DNA from: Sphingomonas sp. EC-HK361
Lineage (GTDB): Bacteria > Pseudomonadota > Alphaproteobacteria > Sphingomonadales > Sphingomonadaceae
DNA: 64,000 nucleotides
Assembly: GCF_902498785.1 (NCBI RefSeq)
Contig: NZ_LR701494.1
Coordinates: 991,022-1,055,021, forward strand
Direction of reading: 5' to 3'
The notes below the pieces were generated by a model. The model was given only the letters and a program-made list of their open reading frames with translations. It ran no database searches and was not told the origin of the DNA. How positions within the stretch are numbered: the first letter of the stretch is position 1; each line of letters opens with the position of its first letter. Of this stretch, positions 62,098-64,000 are shown one piece after another. The position numbers and the translations under genes are program-made.

Positions 62098-63191
62098 TGC
62101 TGAGCGGCTTTTTCCCGTCGCGCACGGTCGCGGTTTACATGGCGCGGATGTTCCTCATCCGGACCTTCGCGATCCTCTTTGCGCTGGTTCTGGTGCTTCA
62201 GGCGCTCGACCTGCTGAGCGAGTCCGGGCGAATCCTCGCCACGCAGGGCAATGGCGATCCCGAAGTCTGGCGCTACGTGTCGCTCCGCCTGCCCCAGATC
62301 GCTGCGTTCTTCCTGCCTTTCTCGGTGCTGCTCGGCACGATCCTGACGCTCATCACGATGAACCAGAACAGCGAGGTCGTCGCGCTGAAGGCATCGGGCA
62401 TGTCGGCGCATCAGGTGCTGGCGCCGCTGCTCGTCGCCAGCCTCGGGGTCGCGCTCCTGAACTTCGCCTTCAACGACCGCGTCGTCAGCCGCGCAACGGC
62501 GACGCTCAGCCAGTGGCAGAAGGTGAATTACGGCAAGCTGCCGATCGACCGGGGCGACCGATCGAACGTCTGGGTGCGCGACGGCGACGACCTGATCGAA
62601 GTCGATCAGATCAAGGGACGCGGCGATGCGACTCAGCTCGGCAACGTGACGCTCTACGACCGGTCGGGTGGCAGCCTGCAGGCGCTGGTCACGGCGCCGC
62701 GCGGGCATCGCAGTGGCGACGGATGGGCGATCGGCCCGGCGAAGCGCTTCGACGTCGCCAGCGGGCAGGTCGCGACGCTGCCGTCGCTCGTGATCGGCCA
62801 CGGCGTGCGCCCCGATCAGTTCACGCTCGCGAGCGTCGATGCGGACAGCCTCTCCTTCGGCGCGCTCAAGTCGGCGATCGGCGATCTGTCCGAATCCGGG
62901 CGACCGACCAAGGCGCTGGAAGGATCGTTGTGGCACAAGCTCTCCAGCCCCCTGTCCTCGGTGCTGATGCCGCTGCTGGGCGCAGTCGCGGCGTTCGGAA
63001 TCGCGCGGTCGGGCAAGCTGTTCGTGCGCGCGGTCATCGGCATGGGGCTCGGTTTCCTGTATTTCGTGGCGGACAATTTCGCGCTCGCGATGGGCAATAT
63101 CGGCGCCTATCCGCCGTTCCTCGCCGCATGGGCGCCGTTCCTGCTGTTCCTGCTGATCGGTGAGGCCGTGCTGATCCGCACGGAAGAATAA
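62097..63191 (+). CDS. lptG: LPS export ABC permease LptG
   Basis: 364 residues, partner of LptF with the same layout: VAVYMARMFLIRTFAILFAL at the N-terminus, MNQNSEVVALKASGMSAHQVL after the second helix (the conserved coupling region), a periplasmic domain and three C-terminal helices (VLMPLLGAVAAFGIARSG). ATG 62097 overlaps the lptF stop. The stop at 63189-63191 is in the same frame as the following secreted-protein gene. Confidence 0.9.
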   Translation: MLSGFFPSRTVAVYMARMFLIRTFAILFALVLVLQALDLLSESGRILATQGNGDPEVWRYVSLRLPQIAAFFLPFSVLLGTILTLITMNQNSEVVALKASGMSAHQVLAPLLVASLGVALLNFAFNDRVVSRATATLSQWQKVNYGKLPIDRGDRSNVWVRDGDDLIEVDQIKGRGDATQLGNVTLYDRSGGSLQALVTAPRGHRSGDGWAIGPAKRFDVASGQVATLPSLVIGHGVRPDQFTLASVDADSLSFGALKSAIGDLSESGRPTKALEGSLWHKLSSPLSSVLMPLLGAVAAFGIARSGKLFVRAVIGMGLGFLYFVADNFALAMGNIGAYPPFLAAWAPFLLFLLIGEAVLIRTEE

Positions 63192-63212
63192 ACGCGGGCG
63201 TTCTTTCGCCTG

Positions 63213-64000
63213 TTGGTGGCAATCGCCGGGTTTGTGGCGCTGCCCGCCGCTGGCCTGGCGCAAGTACCGCAGTCGCCGCCGTGCCGCACCGTCGGCGACA
63301 GCCCCGCGCGCGACGGTGCCCGGCAATTCCTGCGCATCGACCCTGATTCCGCACAGCGGCTGGCCGCAATCGGGCTGGACCGCGCGGCGATCTTCGCGCG
63401 GATGCAGGAGACTTCGGTTCCGGAGACGATGGGCTGTTGGGCGATGCCCGCGGGCAATTTCGACAGCCAGCTCGTCTCGGTCGGCATGGCGCAGTGGAAC
63501 TACGGCACCGGCAGCCTCCAGCCGCTGCTGATCCGCTGGCGCGACGGCTTCGCTTCCCGCCGCGACTTTGAACAAGCGCTGGCAACGATCGCCCCGACCT
63601 ATGGCGCCTTGCTCTTTTCCAGCGACTGTCTCGCCGTCCCCGTCAAACCCGCGTGCCGCGCCGGGATTCTCGCCGCGGAAGATGCACAGGGAAAGCTCTC
63701 CTCCACCCTCCAGGCCGAGCTCACCGCCTTGTTCGAGGACGACGCGATGCTGCAGGTGCAGACCGATCTCTACGTCGCGCTGCTCGATCAGGTCCGGCTC
63801 GACCTGCTGCGCGTCTTCCCGCAATATCCGGGCGCGCTGCGGCCGATCACGATGCGCAAGGTCCGCTGGGCGATTGACACGCGCGTGCAGCAGGGCGGGC
63901 TGCCGGGGGACGAGGACATCTATCGGCTGCGCACGAAGCTCGCCGCGATGCCGCCGTCCGATTACTGGCCGCGGCTGACCGCGATCTTCGACTGGTATGA
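63213..64000 (+). CDS. Secreted protein with non-ATG start, 3' end outside the window
   Basis: At least 262 codons open to the window edge. No ATG is available near the start; TTG 63213 or GTG 63216 begins a hydrophobic signal peptide (VAIAGFVALPAAGLAQ). The mature part contains a GCW motif (ETMGCWAMP), a striking GMAQWNYGTGSLQPLL block, and a Cys pair in SSDCLAVPVKPACRAG. I do not recognise the family. The GMAQWNYGTGSL region looks like a lysozyme/chitosanase-type active-site helix, but this is only a resemblance. It follows lptG by 21 bp and is likely co-transcribed. Confidence 0.6.
   Translation, partial: MVAIAGFVALPAAGLAQVPQSPPCRTVGDSPARDGARQFLRIDPDSAQRLAAIGLDRAAIFARMQETSVPETMGCWAMPAGNFDSQLVSVGMAQWNYGTGSLQPLLIRWRDGFASRRDFEQALATIAPTYGALLFSSDCLAVPVKPACRAGILAAEDAQGKLSSTLQAELTALFEDDAMLQVQTDLYVALLDQVRLDLLRVFPQYPGALRPITMRKVRWAIDTRVQQGGLPGDEDIYRLRTKLAAMPPSDYWPRLTAIFDWY

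Noticed and set aside
61983-63824. Long open frame on the minus strand opposite lptF/lptG
   Set aside because: Arg/Glu/His-rich low-complexity translation with no domain; it is the antisense of well-defined membrane genes and reflects high GC at third codon positions.

Overview
The window is high-GC alphaproteobacterial chromosome, most likely from Sphingomonas or a close sphingomonad. The evidence is a 420-residue serine palmitoyltransferase whose active-site numbering matches the Sphingomonas paucimobilis enzyme, two TonB-dependent receptors, a DUF2794 gene, an HPr-rel-A type cassette, and gene neighbourhoods typical of that group (pgsA-moaD-moaE; rplU-rpmA ... obgE-proB). No phage, plasmid, insertion sequence or CRISPR array was seen. 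Genes are packed tightly and many neighbours overlap by 1 to 4 bases (ATGA, GTGA, TGATG).

Layout. 1-1646 (-): an HPr-rel-A cassette of Tat-leader small protein, PqqD-like protein, HprK-like kinase and nucleotidyltransferase (cut by the window edge). 1790-9049 (+): complete phosphate regulon phoR-pstSCAB-phoU-phoB with a three-repeat Pho box. 9170-13468 (+): small secreted protein, SDR dehydrogenase, FAD monooxygenase and a polytopic membrane protein. 13501-15450: DUF2794 and cysE (-) divergent from a TauE/SafE permease (+). 15456-17640: ahpC-ahpD (-) divergent from oxyR (+). 17717-25365: fasciclin lipoprotein, pgsA-moaD-moaE, LplT-like MFS, YqgE, a peroxiredoxin, AMP nucleosidase, a basic alanine/lysine-rich membrane protein and a SIMPL protein. 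25359-31372 (-): M2 peptidase, alpha/beta hydrolase and GFA protein, then a coupled PLP-enzyme/MFS/TetR operon. 31473-37645 (-): TonB receptor, parallel beta-helix lipoprotein, diheme cytochrome and aldonolactone oxidase. 37748-45672: rluE, then the histidine-utilisation genes hutC-hutF (-) and hutI-H-G-U (+) around a perfect 18-bp palindrome. 45712-47633 (-): flavin monooxygenase plus ATP-grasp enzyme. 47745-51164: tRNA-Ser, hspQ and a second TonB receptor. 51435-55882 (+): rplU-rpmA, GNAT, TetR, obgE and proB. 55971-58533 (+): sphingolipid genes cerR-like, acyl carrier protein and spt. 58717-64000 (+): hybrid histidine kinase, lptF-lptG and a partial secreted protein.

Three families of imperfect palindromic repeats are scattered between genes. 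Family 1 is about 120 bp with TCCTCCCCT ends, four copies, all within a few bases of a stop codon. Family 2 is about 57 bp built from CCCGCGAAGGCGGG arms, with four good copies and two related ones. Family 3 has arms containing CTTCGACTTCGCTCAG. One family 1 copy supplies the last codons of moaE, and one family 2 copy lies against the start of the diheme cytochrome gene.

Candidates for undescribed biology are the HPr-rel-A cassette at the left edge (it resembles a peptide-phosphorylation system), the TonB/beta-helix/diheme/oxidase operon, the LLM monooxygenase plus ATP-grasp pair, and the closeness of sphingolipid genes to lptFG. All family assignments come from reading motifs and gene order; no database search was run.
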